NCBI GenBank assembly: GCA_021464245.1
Contig: JADCRB010000037.1
Coordinates: 5,543,858-5,607,857, forward strand
Origin: Carallia brachiata
Taxonomy: Eukaryota; Streptophyta; Magnoliopsida; Malpighiales; Rhizophoraceae
Reading direction: 5' to 3'
DNA length: 64,000 nt
Below are positions 62,335-64,000 of this stretch, piece by piece (the first letter of the stretch is position 1; each line of letters opens with the position of its first letter). Both the position numbers and the translations under genes were made by a program. Below the pieces are notes generated by a model that was not told the origin of the DNA, did no database searches, and worked only from the letters and a program-made list of their open reading frames with translations.

Positions 62335-63540
62335 ATTGGTATTTTTTCCATCAGTAATATCATAATTACTGTGAAGAGATATTTCAGGGCGCGTGTGGGG
62401 TGACGTCACCTCAAATAAAATAATATTTTTAAATTTTATTTGTTGAACAAAAATTCATGTGATGTATAAGGTTCGTTTGCACTATTCACCCATCCTTCTC
62501 ATGCACGTTTTAATTGGTCTATTTACATCTTTTCTTGATTTTGATATACATTGGATGATTTTTATGGAAAAAATTCAAAAAAAAATTATTTTATTATGAC
62601 AGATGTCAGTAACGTCAACTAAGTGGACCCGTATTCCAAGCGTATCGATTTCTCATGCCCGGATATCATTTATGTAAAGAATGCTACTACATTACATATT
62701 TTTGTATTTTTGTTTTAAAAAATATCTCTAATAAAATTATAATTATTATTTTTAAAATAATAACTGATATTTTTAAAATATAAAAATAATAAGTGTTTCA
62801 AAAATATGTATTCATTTCAATTGCGATAAATTTCGAAATAAAAATTATCAAAACACTAATGTTTATTCTTCTGTAAATTTGTATGCATACAAGCTTGTGA
62901 TTTCACTTGTTTACAAATGTCTACGGATGAATCTTTTTTTGTTGTTCCAAAAAAAAAAAAAACCTAAAGATTATCAATATTTTTTTTTTTTGGATAAATA
63001 ACACGTCGATGAGAAAAGATTTGCCAACAAGATGACACTTCTTAAAAACAGTGTGGAAAAAAGAACTATCATAGGACGCAAGAATCACCTCTATATCGAT
63101 CCAAATAGAATTCTGGGACAAGTTGTATTCAACTAAAGTTATGCGTACTGCTTGGAGTACGTACGTTGAGCAGCTACACCACTTTAGTTGGGATAAAAGT
63201 AATAAAAAAAAAAAAGAATATATTTTTTAATTTTTAAAATGTTATATTACACGACTGAAATGATACACAGAAATACTATATTTATAAGATAGCACACAAT
63301 GAAATAAAAAAATAATTCACTATAATTATACAATATTCCAATAATAGAGAGAATTTATAGAGATTATTGTGATTTGAACATAATACTGTAATTACAATAG
63401 ATATGAAAAACTTATTACTGAAATACATCCTCACATCACAACAATACTTTTGACGGAAAGTTTATTTTCGCAGCAAGCAAGCTAAAGAAGTTTTTGGAAA
63501 AAAGCAAGCTAAAGAAGTTGCACAAACATAAGCTTGCATA
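62335..63540. other. Intergenic DNA downstream of CXE copy 2
   Basis: AT-rich. CATAAGCTTGC just after the CXE stop is shared with copy 1 (about 55682), so at least part of the 3'UTR was duplicated. No gene seen. Confidence 0.4.
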
Positions 63541-63547
63541 ACAAGAG

Positions 63548-63848
63548 TTAGTTCTCAGACATGAACGTCTTGATAACTTCAATGACTTCTTCTCCAACGT
63601 CCGAATATGGATTGTTTGTGAAGAAACCGTGTTGCTTCCCCTCAAATTCGACGTACTTGATATTCTTCCCCATCTCTTTCAGCATTCTTGCGTAGTCCTG
63701 AGCTCTGTCTTTCAACAATTCATTGGCTCCTACAATCACCAAGATAGGATCAAGGACCACCGTTTGAAGACTCGAGCTGGCCGGTCCAAATGGGTTTGCG
63801 AATGGGTGGTCTCTACTTTCTCCAATGGGCAAAGATAGCCTCCAAAAT
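63548..63848 (-). CDS. CXE15: Carboxylesterase, CXE15-like (copy 2), last exon only
   Basis: The same 301-bp final exon as 55706-56006, with the same phase and splice acceptor (CAG at 63849-63851) and same stop. The encoded ~99 residues differ from copy 1 at only a few places (PIGESR for PMGESR, NPFG for NPIG, SSSL for SPSL, VIKTF for VINMF). The His of KQHGFF and the Glu of GANELLKDR are kept. The first exon with HGGG and GDSSGG should lie beyond the right edge, so whether the gene is whole cannot be judged. It is a tandem paralogue about 7.84 kb from copy 1. Confidence 0.9.
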
Positions 63849-64000
63849 CTGTGGTGAAAAGTTAATTAATATTCAAAAAACAAGCATCGTTTTTTTATTT
63901 TTTACGAATATCATAAATAGTAAATCGAAAATTAATATTCACATCTTACATCTTAGCATTGAAAATCTCCAACTAGAATCTCAGTCCTAACCAATCAACT

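Overview
The window is nuclear DNA from a flowering plant, most likely a eudicot. It has AT-rich intergenic DNA, spliced genes with GT-AG introns, plant-specific protein families (sucrose-phosphatase, VQ, GTD-binding myosin adaptor, plant-clade carboxylesterase) and many small plant transposons and SINE-like repeats. A Citrus-like or other Sapindales source would fit, but nothing in the sequence proves it.

Layout: 1-1257 (minus) is the 5' part of a sucrose-phosphate phosphatase gene that runs off the left edge. 2.3-15.5 kb is repeat-rich: foldback MITE, Helitron-like ends, Harbinger/Tourist-like MITEs, a hAT-like MITE and a degenerate tandem repeat. 15698-15976 (plus) is a short VQ-motif gene. 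20.5-27.0 kb (plus) is a 14-coding-exon DONSON homologue carrying two independent 1-nt frameshifts. 28029-30666 (minus) is an F-box/JmjC protein of the JMJ22 type, convergent with DONSON. 30.7-36.4 kb is intergenic with a 5'-truncated LINE-like insertion. 36401-39330 (minus) is a GTD-binding (DUF593) myosin-binding protein. 40.1-42.1 kb holds two more Harbinger-like MITEs. 46132-48266 (plus) is CDC20/FIZZY. 48.3-55.7 kb is intergenic and contains a near-perfect ~650-bp tandem duplication. 55706-57102 (minus) is a CXE15-like carboxylesterase, and 63548-63848 (minus) is the last exon of a second, nearly identical copy that continues off the right edge.

From memory, JMJ22, the GTD-binding gene and CXE15 are At5g06550, At5g06560 and At5g06570 in Arabidopsis. 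The three homologues here keep that order, with CDC20 lying between the second and third. This supports orthology rather than mere family membership. The genes are otherwise functionally unrelated: sucrose synthesis, replication-fork stability, chromatin and germination control, organelle motility, mitotic exit, and hydrolysis of small esters (strigolactones for CXE15).

I found no CRISPR array, operon or clearly new system. The most informative points are the DONSON lesions, the local CXE duplication with a relic third 3' end, the recent 650-bp duplication, and several repeat families that can be delimited by target-site duplications.
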